Shown: positions 38,721 to 50,961 of the stretch, piece by piece
Numbering within the stretch: the first letter of the stretch is position 1
Layout of the letters: each line of letters begins with the position of its first letter
Made by a program: the position numbers and the translations under genes
Source: Anseranas semipalmata
Taxonomy: Eukaryota; Chordata; Aves; Anseriformes; Anseranatidae
NCBI GenBank assembly: GCA_013399115.1
Contig: VXAA01005636.1
Coordinates: 15,605 to 79,604 of the forward strand
Direction: 5' to 3'
Length of the DNA: 64,000 bases
Notes under the pieces: generated by a model
Told to the model about the DNA's origin: nothing
Database searches by the model: none
The model's input: only the letters and a program-made list of their open reading frames with translations

Positions 38721-41640
38721 TTTTTGGACACTCTAAATGAGAAGTTGTGGTTACACAAGGTTAGATTCACAGACTTCACATCTGGGTGCTTAGACTGCAG
38801 GGCTAACTTCAACTGACAACTGTAGAACATAGGTCCATAAAGATTTAGGCTAAAATTTCCACTTGCTCATGCATTGTGAATGCTCATTTTGAGATATCCT
38901 TCCTTCCTTGAGCTGGACCCATAACAATGAGCAGGGTGCCTCCAGTCAATAGGATGAAATAAGCACCTCCAAGTACAACTTAATAAACCCACAGGCAATC
39001 AGCTTGTTCTAGCTGATCTGTCAAATGCTGGTTGTTGTCTGAGAGCCTGATATTCTCCAGTGTGTAACTGCCTAGGAAAATCCTAAAAGATGGAATCTCT
39101 GCTCTCCTGATGATAATACATCTTTACCAAAGAACTGAGAGAGTTGGTATGTTTTTGGTTTAGAATTTGTGGCATAGTCATGAATGCCATCTGAAACAGT
39201 GTCATTCTCTTTTGTGCTTCAGCCTCCATGGCTCCAAGCATTTCTCACTTCTCCTGATATCCTTCTGGGTATACAATTCACAGCAAAAGGAAGAAATTCT
39301 TACTGAATGTGAAGTAGTTTCTAGGTTGATCTTGCAATAGTTGGGGGAACCTCTGTTCCCATCCATCCCTGAAGGAACTTCTGAAAGAAAATCATTTTTT
39401 TGTAGGCTTAAATCTTTCTTATGCTGGTAAATTACCAGGAATAGCCATAAACCAAATAGGGCCCCACATAACAGTCTTAGCTGAAAACACCAGGAAATTC
39501 TCAGAAATAGTAGGTACAATTTTTTAAACATAAAAATACTGAGTTTCTTTTCTACCATTGCTGTTATTTAAATAAACTACCTAGTAGTGTTATTTGAGAC
39601 TTAGAGAAGATACAAATCTACGTGGCCTGAAGCTAATGTCCTGGTGTAGAAAATTCCAGCTTAAATGATTGAAGTTTCAACACAAATGACAAAAGATAAT
39701 GGGAAGTGTCTGCTAACCTAGCTAAACATTATGTCCAATTAAAGACAGTGATGGTGGTTCTTCATGTAATGTACTTACATTTGTCACTAAAAGAGTATAT
39801 TTTTTTGCTCCATTCCTTTTCAGCTATCTCTGTATCTTAGCCCATCTACTTTTTTGTATGTTTCTTCTTCCTTCAGTTTTGCTGTCCTAGTCTTTGATGA
39901 TCATATGTCAAAACCTGAGATCCTGTGTGGTAAATTCCTGATTGATATGGAAGTGATCCTGAAATGAAACTACGATGATTGATTAGTGTTTAGAAACATT
40001 GATCCTCAATTTCAACTTTATATCCTTAACATTAACATAAATAACTGAAATAATTTCAGTTTATAATTGGTAGTTTAAAGTGTTATGCTCTGATCTCATT
40101 GTTGTCCATTCGGAATCACGTATAACGAATCACGTATTTTATGGTGACTGATAACCTACACTTGGCTCAGTCTTAATCCCACAGAAGAAAGCAGTCAGTA
40201 GATGATCCTCTCACTGACAGCCAGCCTATTTTATGATTATTCACTAAGTTGATTTCTGAGAGTTTATCAGTTTCTATGCATAATAATTGTTACTTCAGAT
40301 TCCAGTATTGTGAGTTCATTTTTTGACATTTCTTTCATTCTTTGGTGACATACATACCAGTTACATAGTTATTCCTTCAATTCAATTTTTTATTCAAGTT
40401 GTATCAAGGTCAGAATACAATATAATAAAGATATTTAGTATTTTTGCAGAACTGCTGACAACTATTAGAGAAAAAATTGTGCAGATTTTTTCAGCCAGAT
40501 ACTTGTGCTGAAATACAATGCAAATGTTATCAATCAGTTTTAACCTTCTTTGCTAGTAAAATTTTCCCTTAACTGATTGCATGAATTGCATTAGTAAAAT
40601 GTACCCCATCCCTTTTTGAACCTTCAGAGTTTTGAAAGCTGTATATATAGATATTACACATACAACTTTCTCACTGCTTTTCATCTTTACAGCATGTCCA
40701 TGCTGAAAAAAAAAAAAAAAAAAAGGAAAAAAAAAGGAAAAAAAAAAAGAAAGCCCTGTCTAGGGCTTTTTACAAAGCCTGCCTTGTACAAAGGTTTGTG
40801 TTTGCTACCTCCAAACATTTTGGCCAGCTATGTTATCTAGCCTCTATTTCAGTCTAGTTCCTATTTGGCTGGCTGAGCTGAATTCTATCAGATGCAGTTA
40901 TCATGCACTGGGGAAAAAAAAAAAAAAAAAAGGTTCTTTTCTGCTATTAGCATCACTTTTACATGTATCACTCACTTGACTTGAAAAATTAAATATTTCT
41001 CCTCCTCTAAGAAATATTTTCTCATTTTTTAATATTTCCAGTCAAAATCCTTATTACAAAATATTATATCAATTAGTAGTGTCTGTCATCACCTACGTTA
41101 GAGGCTTTCTTGGCAGCAGGTCACGTAATTGTCATAGTCTGAATCACTGCCTGATTTAATGTGCAATCAGAGATACCAGTACTCTGGAAATGACTTCAGG
41201 AATGAATATTATGGTGGTCAGCTTTCAAAGCCATTTGAGGCAGTTCCCATGCTGAAATTACATGAAGAATATCTACTAGCATTCAGAAGCCTTAAAAACA
41301 TTTTATTTGTAAAACAACTTATTGAGATGGTTATGAATTTACTACCATCATAAATCAGAGACTTGTCATTAGAGTAATTTAGCAACATGTGAAAACATTA
41401 CCCCCATTGTCTACAAAGGAACTGAGGTGCAGTGATGAAGAAATAGCTTGCAGAAAAAATTGCTGTAGTGCCAGAAACTGGTATTTTACCTCCTGTCACA
41501 GCACCGTTTTGTTTCTTTTCTAACAGGGCATGTAAAAACTGAATTTACACCTAAATATGTACTCTATATTATAGTCAGACCTAGAATAAGTAAAGTGCCT
41601 GAGCTCATGCAAGGCCATATGTGTCCTGATGGTATTGAGT
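38721..41640. other. Unique sequence, no gene seen
   Basis: A-rich tract at 40706-40751 (19 A, then AAGG-interrupted) and an A-run at 40914-40931. The 118-codon minus-strand frame at 39202-39558 is unrecognised. Confidence 0.5.
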
Positions 41641-41682
41641 TTGAGAAGTTGAAGCTTCTCTCTTTTTGAGAAGTTGAAGCTT
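41641..41682 (+). repeat. 17-bp direct repeat, two copies
   Basis: TTGAGAAGTTGAAGCTT occurs exactly at 41641-41657 and 41666-41682 with an 8-bp CT-rich spacer. It sits immediately upstream of a CR1 fragment. No function is implied; a local duplication is the simplest reading. Confidence 0.95.
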
Positions 41683-41685
41683 TAG

Positions 41686-41788
41686 TGAAATGGTTTAGTG
41701 GAGGGCTTGTTAGTGTTAGGTCATAGGTTGGACTAGGTGATCTTGAAGGTCTCTTCCAACCTAAATGATTCTGTGATTCTGTGATTCC
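41686..41788 (+). mobile_element. CR1 LINE, about 100-bp 3' terminus
   Basis: It reads GGTTTAGTGGAGGGCTTGTT, then AGTGTTAGGTCATAGGTTGG and GGTCTCTTCCAACC, ending with three GATTCTGT-type units. This is the shortest clear copy of the GATTCTGT subfamily and it retains the terminal repeat. Confidence 0.95.
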
Positions 41789-44369
41789 TTCACATATGAT
41801 GATTGATCACGTGGTTATTTCATCCCAAATCCAATTGATCTGACAGCCAACTCAATTCACATCTTTCAGAAAGCTACGAAACTTCAGTCTCCCTATATGC
41901 ATAGCACATTGTTTGACCATAGTATCTGTGAAGATCAGAAGAGAGAAAGAATCCCACTTTGGCGCTTACTGAGATTTTTTGTTTGTTTGTTTGTTTTGTC
42001 CTTGCTCATGCTAGGAACAAATTTATGAATATCTGTGTTAAATGAAATGCAATAACACCACAGTCTGCCTCCAATGTTCACTTACTCTGACTTACTAGGG
42101 TTGTACTAGTGGTACTAAGTCCAGGAGCTGCTGCACAATACAGCAGAGCCAGGCATGAACCCAGGTAGACTCAAGAGGAATTTCCCTGAACTGGAATTAT
42201 CTGTAGAAATCTCTTTACATTCTGACAACTCAATAAAATCAGACCAAAAATGTTTCCAGATCTTTCCAATCAGACCTTACCCTGGATATACAGCAGACAA
42301 AGCCACTATTTCTCCAAATAGCAGGATGCAATCAAACAATATATTGCAGAAGATTTTGATTTGGTTTGTGGTTTGAAAGTTCTTGTTCAGCTAATCTATG
42401 GAATTATTTAGTTGTGTATATTTATTTTTCAAGGTCAGTCTGACATGCACTGGAATATTATTTAATTACACCTCTAAATTTTGAATGTGGACACCTGAAT
42501 AAAACATCAGGATGGCGACCCCAGATCACTGTAGCAATAAATGCAACTACCACATGTATGCCAAAGTAATTGGCATTTAAATATATTTTTGTTGAACTTG
42601 TATCTCCTTTTTCAGCTATTCAATAATTAAATTGTTATTTTTTTCTCCTTCTTTCCTCTCAATCAGTTCTTTAAAAACATAAGACATTCTTTAAAGACAT
42701 ATGGTTTTAAAGGCAACCATATGCCAGTTGAAAAAGGGTAAAAGATGAGTAAAAAATATTATTTTCTGCCAATTTACCTCTAGTCCTTGCTACAATCTAG
42801 GCTATTTATGTAGTTCTGTAGCAATCCTTCTCTGCTATGCATTATACAAAACCAAACAAAAAGGTAGTTCTCCCAAGACTGCTTTCTAATCTACTTCTAA
42901 GATGAAAAAGCAATACATGAATAATAAATGAATCAGCAGTTTCATTCAACATTGTTACTATAGTAATCATTTATCTGTAGCCATAAGATTTCTTCTTTTT
43001 TTTTTTCATTCTTAAGTGTTTTAACAATGTCAATAAACAGTCACATTTTTACCATGAAGGAACTTGTATATGGAATATTTAACGACTAATATTTGCATTG
43101 TTCCAACTGGAAGTCTCACCAGACAGATTTTTAAAAAGCTGACAATTTTAAATTACTTTCCACAGAGTTCAGGGTCACTGCATAAGGGTTTCATTAACAG
43201 AAGACATCAAAAAGCATGTGCAGTGATCTCCTCTGAGGAACACTGAACAGCCTGCAACCGTTGCTCAGTTCTACCGCCTTGCAATAGCAAGGAGCACATT
43301 AACATCAGATGCACCACCCAGTTCTGATCTTCAGTGCACCCAGTTCCCTTAAAATGACATCCCTGGTCTACTAGAGTTAGTGCAGTGCAGGGCTGTAGAA
43401 ACAGCGGTGATTCAAATGTTAAATTTACTCTTAGATTTTCAGATATTCCTTTTCAAGTTAGGTAAATGTACACAGCACACATTAAGTATACTAAGAATTA
43501 CAGTATACATCTTACAAACATTAAATGATACTGGTATGGCTGTATAAAATGCAATTTGTGTAGTTATATGTCTCAGTCTTGCAATATTTTGAATACAAAG
43601 TCCTAAGACCATAATTTAGGAGTAAACTGCAGTAAAAGTCTATCTTATTGTATCAGTAAGTCTAGTTAGATTTTGACCTTCTTCTCTGTCTCTTGCTGTT
43701 TTCCTGTTTGTATAATGTTGCAGTCTATATAGTTTGTAACGATATATATACACACACATTTTTCATTTTGAGTCACGGAGTAAATGAAATTACATTGGGT
43801 CTAATAAATATGTTGTCATCTAAATAGCAGCTTCATTAGAGTTCATTATAAACATTACTTTTATTATTTAGAATTTACTGTAATGCTGACTACTGTTTAT
43901 TTAGTTCCAGTAAAAAATCTGCACACATTATTATGTGCAGACTGAACCTTACAATTATATTACACCAAGATCTGAATATGCAAGACTAAGATTTGTAAAC
44001 TGTTTTGCATTTCCTAAAGGGGAGCCACAGCATAGAAGTACAAGTGCCAAAATGAACACATGCAAACTCCTTTTTTAATGAAAAGGAAATGAACTGAAAA
44101 CACAGTGATAAATAAGGTAACCAGGGATTAATAAAACATATCTCCAACATCCTCCAGTAACCAGAGATGCGTTTCACTAATATTACTAATAAAACTTATT
44201 ACAATAGGGCCTGAACTCCAATCCAGGACTAGCACCTACTGAACTGGACATAACACAAACAGAGTTACAGACTGGTGTTACAGTCTCTCTCACCCATTAC
44301 ATGTAACATTAAATACCAAAAATTTGTACAGCAGTCAAGTGTAACAGAAAAAAAATATTTGCAGAGGCT
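41789..44369. other. Unique sequence, no gene seen
   Basis: A (TTTG)n patch at about 41980-41997, a short hairpin at 42698-42723, and ATATATATACACACACA at about 43742-43758. No exon recognised. Confidence 0.5.
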
Positions 44370-44860
44370 CAGGAAATATTAATGCCATTGTATAATATAC
44401 TCATGGGGCTTCATCTGGAATATCCATAAAGTTCTAGACATCCTCACTCAAAAAAGAGGAGTTAAAATTGCAAAAGAAGCAGATGAAGTTTCTTAGCATG
44501 AATAGGGAAATGAGAAAAGTTGCCTTTATGGACAATACTGAAAAATCATGACTTGCTTATTTTGCCAAAATGAAGGCTGAGATGTGGAGAGGAATTATGA
44601 CTGATTTTTACATAACGAAGGGATGGTGTAGGAAGATGAGGTAGGATGGTGTCAGAAGGAAATAGAATCAGTGGGGAGGTAGAAGAACTACATAAAATGA
44701 AGGACACAGTGAAACAAGAAAAAATGGATATAAACTGGACAGAAATAAATGCAGGTTGAAAATTAGATGAAGGACGTGAGAGTAGTGAGGTTCTAGAACA
44801 AGTTTCTGGCTGGTGTGGTGGACAGAGGGACCGTATCTAATTTTCAGATGGTCTTGACCA
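44370..44860 (+). mobile_element. Ancient, diverged CR1-type LINE
   Basis: Sense-strand words match the distal ORF2 of old CR1: AATGCCATTGTATAATATAC, GGGGCTTCATCTGGAATATC, then AAAATGAAGGCTGAGATGTG, AATGGATATAAACTGGACAG, and GTGAGGTTCTAGAACAAG. In intact elements this part encodes [19 protein letters not shown] and RTNGYKL-like residues. Frames are broken by stops and indels, so it is far older than the copies at 50962 and 60336. Confidence 0.8.
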
Positions 44861-45427
44861 TGATGTCACGCTGATAGCAGGGAGCATGAGTTCAGGGCTT
44901 TACAGCCCTAGAGTCACAGCTACCACACTTCACATTGGTTCAGGGAGCTCATTGATTTTCAGACCAATGAGCCCTGATGAAAGAACAGATCAGACACATG
45001 GGAAAAAGTAACCTTTAATCCCCAGCACTACACTATAAACATTTCAGAAATTAGCATAGTCTTGTTGAAGGCTCTGTTCAGCTCTGGATCTCTATGTTCA
45101 AATTCCAGTGATATTGGAAACAGCTGACATGACAGAGTGAATTCTGGCTCACAAAGTCACAGCGCTCATATGCTGCAATTTTTTTTTTTTCTTAATAGAT
45201 CTTCTTCATAAAATACATTACAGAGTATGTTTGTTCCTAATCCCTGAAATTTGGCAGGATATAGATTTTTATAGAGACAATCACCATGGTATCCCAACTC
45301 TTTCTATATTGGGAAATTTCAACACTTGGCTTGATCAGAACCACTCTTATACTGGATTTCCAGAACAGCAGCAATATTCTTATCATGATGATTTTTGCTG
45401 TGTAAAAATGGATACACAAATTCTCAG

Positions 45428-45471
<44 letters not shown>

Positions 45472-46939
45472 TTCAATAATATACTTGGTAATGTTCGAGT
45501 GACACACATCTTCCACACTCTCTCTGTTGCTGGAATTAAAAGAATTGACCCAGACAAGACCTTCAACTGTATATTCCAGAACATCTACCATAATGTTAAA
45601 TACAAACTCAGAAGAAAAATACAGTCAGTAGTTTCCACTTGCTTTTTTTCCTTCTTGCTAAGGCTGAATGAAAATAGTCTAAGGTCAAAAATTGTTCCCA
45701 ATACAAAGCAAAAGCTGTTGAAGATAAATCTAAACTGAAGAAAATAATCTCATCAACTACGCTAAATATGTTAGTCGTGCTCCTTAATCTTAAAGAAAAG
45801 GTCATCAGCTAGATTTTGTTCTGTTAATAGAATAGCTGCAGGATGACTCAGAATAAACTGGAAAAAACTAAAGCACCACATGTAGTAGATCTGAGAGCTA
45901 CGTATATAGAACTCCACATAGGGAGGTATTTGCACTGCACAGCACAAATCGGTACGGTGCAACCTCTTCTTCAATGCTGCAGCACCTAATGGCACCACAG
46001 CTATGGACATGCGTCAGGTAACAAAGGAGCAACAAGGCTGCATGTAAGACCAGGGACCAGTACTTACCTCTGGGTGCTCTGCCTTCTGTGCTGAGAAAAG
46101 TGGTTGAATCTTGTGAAATGATTGTGAACTGATTGTGAAATGATTTATTTCCTTCCCTTGGATGTCTCAGTGATGCCAAGGCTTTAGAGAGAGTGACAAA
46201 CGGTCAGAAATAACTTGAAATGTATACCATGAACACAAAAGGCCACATCACGTTATTTGGATGTACAGACTTTCCTAATGGGACAATCTTTCTCTACAAG
46301 ACATAGGCTAGCTGTTAATTTCCTGGAAATTCCTAAGGAGTCCCCAGAAGTTTAGATCAGAAAAAAAAATCAGAATAAAATCCTGCCAATCTCTTAATTA
46401 TTTTTACACATTTCCCCAGGAAAGGGATTAATTAACATCCTTACTGCAAACAGAGCTATTCATGCAAGTTTTTGTCTCAGTAAATGTCTGGTCTAATTCA
46501 AAAAATATTTTACTGAAAGGTCAGCTACAGGCATGTTACGTAAACCTCTATTTCACACAACATGATGCTTCTACAGAAAAGTAGGCCATATTCTTAAACC
46601 ATTTGCTTTCATCCCTGTTTCAGCAGAGTAGTACTTGACTGCATAAATAGCTTGTGTTTGCATGCCATTTGCATTTTTTTTTCTTTGTGAAAGCAAACTA
46701 TGTTTTGTCTCCAAGTCATACTTTCTATTGAATACTGTTTTCCAGAGACTACTGTATGGTTTGCATAGGAGTTGAAAAGTCTGGCATAGTATGATGGCTA
46801 AGACTTGAAAAAGTAGTAACTATTACCTGTATCACTCATGCACCAAGTTTCTTTCTTCCACTCCCAAAGTAATACCAACCCAGTATTACAGAAGTTAAAG
46901 AAGTTCTTGATATTATGTAAAGGCATAACTGAACCATTG
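44861..46939. other. Unique sequence, no gene seen
   Basis: No exon recognised. It contains the 40-A tract at 45428-45467 that generates poly-Lys and poly-Phe frames. Confidence 0.5.
45428..45467. repeat. Poly(A) tract, 40 bases
   Basis: An uninterrupted run of A. No SINE or retrogene body is visible upstream. Confidence 0.95.
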
Positions 46940-47086
46940 TGTTGTGGTTTGACCCAGCAGGCAGCTTGAGCACCACACAGCCGTTCGCTTGCTCTCCCCC
47001 TCCCCCAGTGGGATGGGGGAGAGAATTGAAAAAAAAAACTCGTGGGTCGAGATAAAGACAGTTTAATAGGACAGAAAAAGAAGGGA

Positions 47087-47116
47087 GATAATAATAATAA
47101 TGATAATAATAATAAT
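47087..47116. repeat. (ATA)n microsatellite inside an LTR
   Basis: About nine ATA/ATG units between the GTTTAATAGGACAG word and the GC-richer half of the LTR. Confidence 0.9.
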
Positions 47117-47236
47117 ATGTACGAAACAAGTGATGCACAATGCAATTGCTCACCACCCGCTGACCGATGCCCAGCCTGTCCCCGAGCAGCGTTACCCCTC
47201 CCCCCCGGCTAGCTACCCCATATTAATTGTTCAGCA

Positions 47237-47244
47237 TGACGTCA
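47237..47244. promoter_or_regulatory. CRE-type palindrome (TGACGTCA) in the LTR
   Basis: A perfect TGACGTCA sits in the U3-like part of the minus-strand LTR, about 15 bp from a TATA-like AATTAATATGGG in the element's own direction. TGACGTCA is the consensus site for ATF/CREB factors. It is probably the original core-promoter element of the retrovirus; present-day activity is unknown. Confidence 0.6.
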
Positions 47245-47503
47245 TATGGTATGGAATATCCCTTTGGCCAGTTTGGGTCAGCTGTCTTGGTTCTGTCCCC
47301 TCCCAGCTCCTTGTGTACCCCCAGCCTCCTCGCTGACAGGGCAGCACGAGAAGCTGAAAAGTCCGTGGCTCTGTGTAAGCACTGCTCTGCAACTACTAAA
47401 ACATCGGTGTGTTATCAGCATTGTTCTCATCCTGAATTCAAAACACAGCACCATACCAGCTACTAAGAAGAAAATTAACTCTATCCCAGCTGAAACCAGG
47501 ACA

Positions 47504-49419
47504 AATTGTGAAGATGATTGATGCACTGATGGTGGACAAAATGTTATACAGTTTAAAAATAATAAAATGGTTACAAAAGGAAATATAGGAATTGAGAGAA
47601 AAAAATTAAAATCTGTAATTGCTATGAGAACAGAAGAATCTGTTCAAAAATTCTACTTCACTGATATGCGCAATAAATGTCTTTAGAAAAAAGGAAACAA
47701 CACAACTGGCTATTTACAGATAAGACAGAATTTGCAGAGATGTAATTTATAACGTAACCTTGTAATTCATTGTGAAATCTCAGCAGTGCGCTTCAGAGCA
47801 TCAGTGACAGATGAAAAGGGGAGACAAAGTTAAGAGCAGGGTATGAAAACCCCCCTCCACTCCAACGGAACGTTGTATATTTCTTCATATTTTTTCAAAG
47901 CTTTTCAGTACGCAAAGACAAGATGAGTGTAATCAGGTTAAGTAGTATACTAGTTACAGAACTGCTACAAGCAAAATGAAGTGTGGGCACTCTGCTGATT
48001 TGATGGGAAGACATATTCTTCATGAAATGTTCAAAAAATAAAAAACAAAAATGTAGTATAAGCCATCCTGTGGCCAGCATACTAAACAGACACAAAAATG
48101 GATGAAGTATCTCTACAACCTCATGCATAAGGCCCTGACCAGGTAAATAGCAAAAGACCTTTTTTCCAGCCAGGAAGACCGAATATGAGGAAAGATCTCC
48201 CTCTTATCATGCAAGTAACCTGTTAGAGAGATGTGAAATTAATCCTATCTTTTTTCCCCTCTGAAAGAACAGATAAGCTTCCTATTCAACTATTTGTATT
48301 GATGCAGAGACTGACTACTGGGCAAATGCAAAAAATTGTCTTTAAAACAAATGGAGCATCACCCCGATCACGTGGTATAATAACATTGGTTTCTGACTCA
48401 CCCAGAGCCGGAGAGATCTCCAACAAAAGTACCACTGATTTTATTCAACAGTAGTTCCTATCCACTTTTCTAGGTTTCTTAGGAGCATCTACTTGCCATT
48501 AAGTTATTGGGCAAAAGAGAAAATACCTTCTTGTCCTGTCTAATGCAGCCATTATTCAAAAAACATGCCTATTTTATTACGGGAAATTCCATTTGATCTG
48601 ATTTTTTTTTTTTAGTTAAAAAATGTAATTTAGATTTTTTTTTCCCCATTGAACAAGCTGAAAATGTCAACTATTTGTAACTACTTACTATAGACCTACT
48701 TCTTTAAACTGAAGATCTTGTTCAGTTGCACCTGATCCTGAAAGATTAAAATGGCCAGAAAAATCTAAATGGAAACAGCTTTCAGTACAGAAGGTAATTC
48801 TATCAAGGTTAATCCTTTGTGAAGACATTTTTACAGTTTTGTAGGTTTTTTTGAGGGGTTAAAAATGAATGGAAGAAAATCTGACATATCTGACAGAGCA
48901 AAAGCATGAATTAAAACTTCTTTATTCCTTCCTCATTGTTTCAGTCAGTTAATCTTTCTGTAGACAATTGCAGTAGTCAAATTCAAATATAAGCCCTTTT
49001 TTCCTGCTATTTAAAGGAAACAATGACACTTTGTAATGGTCCTTTAGCTCACTGAGAAGTCGGGGCCCCAAAGATTTGTGCAAACAAACAAGATTACATG
49101 GGAATTTAAAGATCTCCTGTGGAAACTGCTGTGAAAAATTCTTAGTCTCTTTGTTTCCAAACTAGTCTCTTAGTTTCCAAACCAGGGATCTTGTGGAGGT
49201 TTCTGGATAATCTTGTGCCAGTGTAATTATTCCTGAAAAGGACACCTCAAAACAGTTATTTTCCAAAACTGCTCTGCCCTGTGGCAGCTGCTGACCTAGT
49301 GACAGTTACTGACAATGGATTTAGCATGAAAGTATCACTGCAAAGTAGGAATCTTTTGAAAAGTCATCATATGTCAGTTATTTTTTTCCAGCTACAGTAA
49401 GTATTTTGTTGTTATCTTC
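47504..49419. other. Unique sequence, no gene seen
   Basis: A 20-bp tandem duplication lies at 49143-49182. No exon or recognisable transposon. Confidence 0.5.
49143..49182 (+). repeat. 20-bp tandem duplication
   Basis: TAGTCTCTTTGTTTCCAAAC is followed at once by TAGTCTCTTAGTTTCCAAAC, with one mismatch. Confidence 0.95.
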
Positions 49420-50070
49420 TGGTTAACAGAACCCAGTGACCAAGTGATAAAATGGCAGTTGAAATTCAATAGCAAAGTGAGAAGTAGTGCAAGAAAAAAA
49501 TATCATTATTGATAGAGGCTGAGGACTCCAAGTTAACCATTATCACTAAGAAAAAGCTGTGAGAACTATTGTGGATAGTACTTTCAAAATGTCAACAAAA
49601 TATTCAACCAGTAGTTCAGCTAGTAGCTGGGTGTGGGGGGTCACTCCCAAAAGAATTGAGGACAATCTGCAAGAAATCATTATGTCACTATTTAAACCCA
49701 CACAGTTTCTGTACTGGAATATTTCATAAAGGTCTGGTTAAACCATTGAAAAAAAAAAGGTATGCTAGAAGATGAACAGAACTATAGAGTATTTTACACA
49801 TGATGGGAAATTAAATAGACTTCAGCTGGGAAAAGAAATATGGTGTTTTTATAGGCAAACACATGTAAAATCACTATTGACACAGAAAAGGAAGAAAGAT
49901 TATTCCTCATATTTCATAATAGAATAATGAGGGAACATACTAGGAAATTATCAGGCAGTGTATGAACATGAAATTAAACTGAAATGAAATTAAATTAAAT
50001 GTAACTGTGGAATTCATGACTGCAGGATGTTATGAAAGCTTAAAATACATGGAAGGTTCCAGGTAGGTAA
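49420..50070 (+). mobile_element. Ancient CR1/L3-like LINE remnant
   Basis: Sense words in the right order for late ORF2 of an old CR1 or L3 element: CAGTTGAAATTCAATAGCAA, GAACTATTGTGGATAGTACT, TCAAAATGTCAACAAAATAT, a TCATTATGTCACTATTTAAA segment, and GTGGAATTCATGACTGCAGG near 50008. These correspond to the W-L-F-N-x-x-K, hydrophobic-D and NxxP regions after the catalytic core. No intact frame remains. It lies just upstream, on the same strand, of two younger CR1 pieces. Confidence 0.7.
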
Positions 50071-50310
50071 GACATATTCATGAGATGTATTTCTGTTGCT
50101 AGGTACTAGGTATGGCTGGTTATCAACGTCAGCTGGAAACCTTATGCTAAACAAAACATATTCAGTAGTTCCTCCAACAAACAGCCATGCATTTCAGCAG
50201 CATGAACCACGTGGTCTCTGCAATCCTAATCTTACATCTCAGCTCAGAGAACTGTAAGAGTAATTGCTAGTGCCTAGTTAATAAGACTAGCCACTTAGGG
50301 TGAACTTGAA

Positions 50311-50893
50311 CTTGGTAGATGAGGGGACAGCTGTAGATGTCTACCTAGACTTCCGTAAGGCCTTTAGAACTGTCTCCCATAACATCCTCACAGAGAAGGT
50401 GATGAGCTGGATTAGGAGACAGTGAGGCGGGTTCAAAACTGGCTGACTGGCCAGGAACAGCAGATGGTGATCAGTGGCATGAAGTCCAATTGGAGGCCAG
50501 TAACTAGTGGTGTGCCCCAGGGGACAATACTGGGTCTGATCCTGTTTTACATCTTCATTTATGATATGGATGATAAGGCAAAGTGTATCCTCAGGAAGTT
50601 GGCTGATGACATAAAACTGGGAGGAGTGGTGGATACACCAGAGGGTCATGCTGCCATCCAGAGGGACCTCAACAGGGTGGAGAAATGGGCTGACAGTAAC
50701 CTCATGAAGTTCAACAAGGAGAAATGCAAAGTCCTGCACCTGGGGAGGAATAATACCAGGTATCAGGATATGCTGGGAGCCAACCATCTGGAGAGCGGCT
50801 TTGTGGAAAGAGATATGAAGGTCCTGTAGATAAGAAGCTGACCAGAAGCCAGCAATGTGCCCTTGCAGCAAAGAAGACCAACGGAGAGGTTAT
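50311..50893 (+). mobile_element. CR1 LINE, internal reverse transcriptase fragment
   Basis: The frame 50422-50829 (about 135 codons) contains the RT words RVQNWLTGQEQQMVISG, SGVPQGTILGLILFYIFIYD and KLADDIKLGGVVDTPEG, followed by QRDLNRVEKWADSNLMKFN and CKVLHLGRNN. The catalytic motif reads L-A-D-D instead of the F-A-D-D of the copy downstream. Before 50422 a frame with YLDFRKAFRTVSHNIL is separated by a stop. After 50830 it jumps to a TGTGCCCTTGCAGCAAAGAA word of the later ORF2, implying a deletion of the intervening part. No 3' terminus is present. Confidence 0.92.
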
Positions 50894-50961
50894 TTTCAAA
50901 TGTACTTTTACAACTTCAATTCCCTGGACATGTAGGCAAAACATTCAGATGTGATTATTAT
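50894..50961. other. Short spacer between two CR1 fragments
   Basis: About 68 bp of unassigned sequence separating two CR1 pieces that lie head to tail. Confidence 0.6.

Larger units (their letters stand above)
46940..47503 (-). mobile_element. Solo ERV LTR with near-perfect target duplication
   Basis: On the plus strand it runs TGTTGTGGTTTGACCCAGC to GCTGAAACCAGGACA, with TG...CA ends. The family words appear reversed relative to the LTR at 14870: GAGATAAAGACAGTTTAATA, CATATGGTATGGAATATCCC, AAAATTAACTCTATCCCAGC. Flanking pentamers CATTG and AATTG differ at one base, suggesting a decayed 5-bp duplication. Unlike the other copies it keeps a TGACGTCA palindrome at 47237-47244 and carries an (ATA)n expansion at 47087-47116. 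No internal retroviral genes adjoin it. Confidence 0.93.

Noticed and set aside
39202..39558. 118-codon minus-strand frame as a membrane protein or CR1 end
   Set aside because: The hydrophobic start is AT-driven; a faint CR1-like word (GGAAGAAATTCTTACTG) on the plus strand is not followed by the rest of a CR1 end.
45237..45584. 115-codon minus-strand frame
   Set aside because: It depends on the 40-A tract and has no recognisable domain.
46798..47156. Two overlapping minus-strand frames rich in Leu or Tyr
   Set aside because: The Leu and Tyr runs come from the (ATA)n repeat in the LTR.
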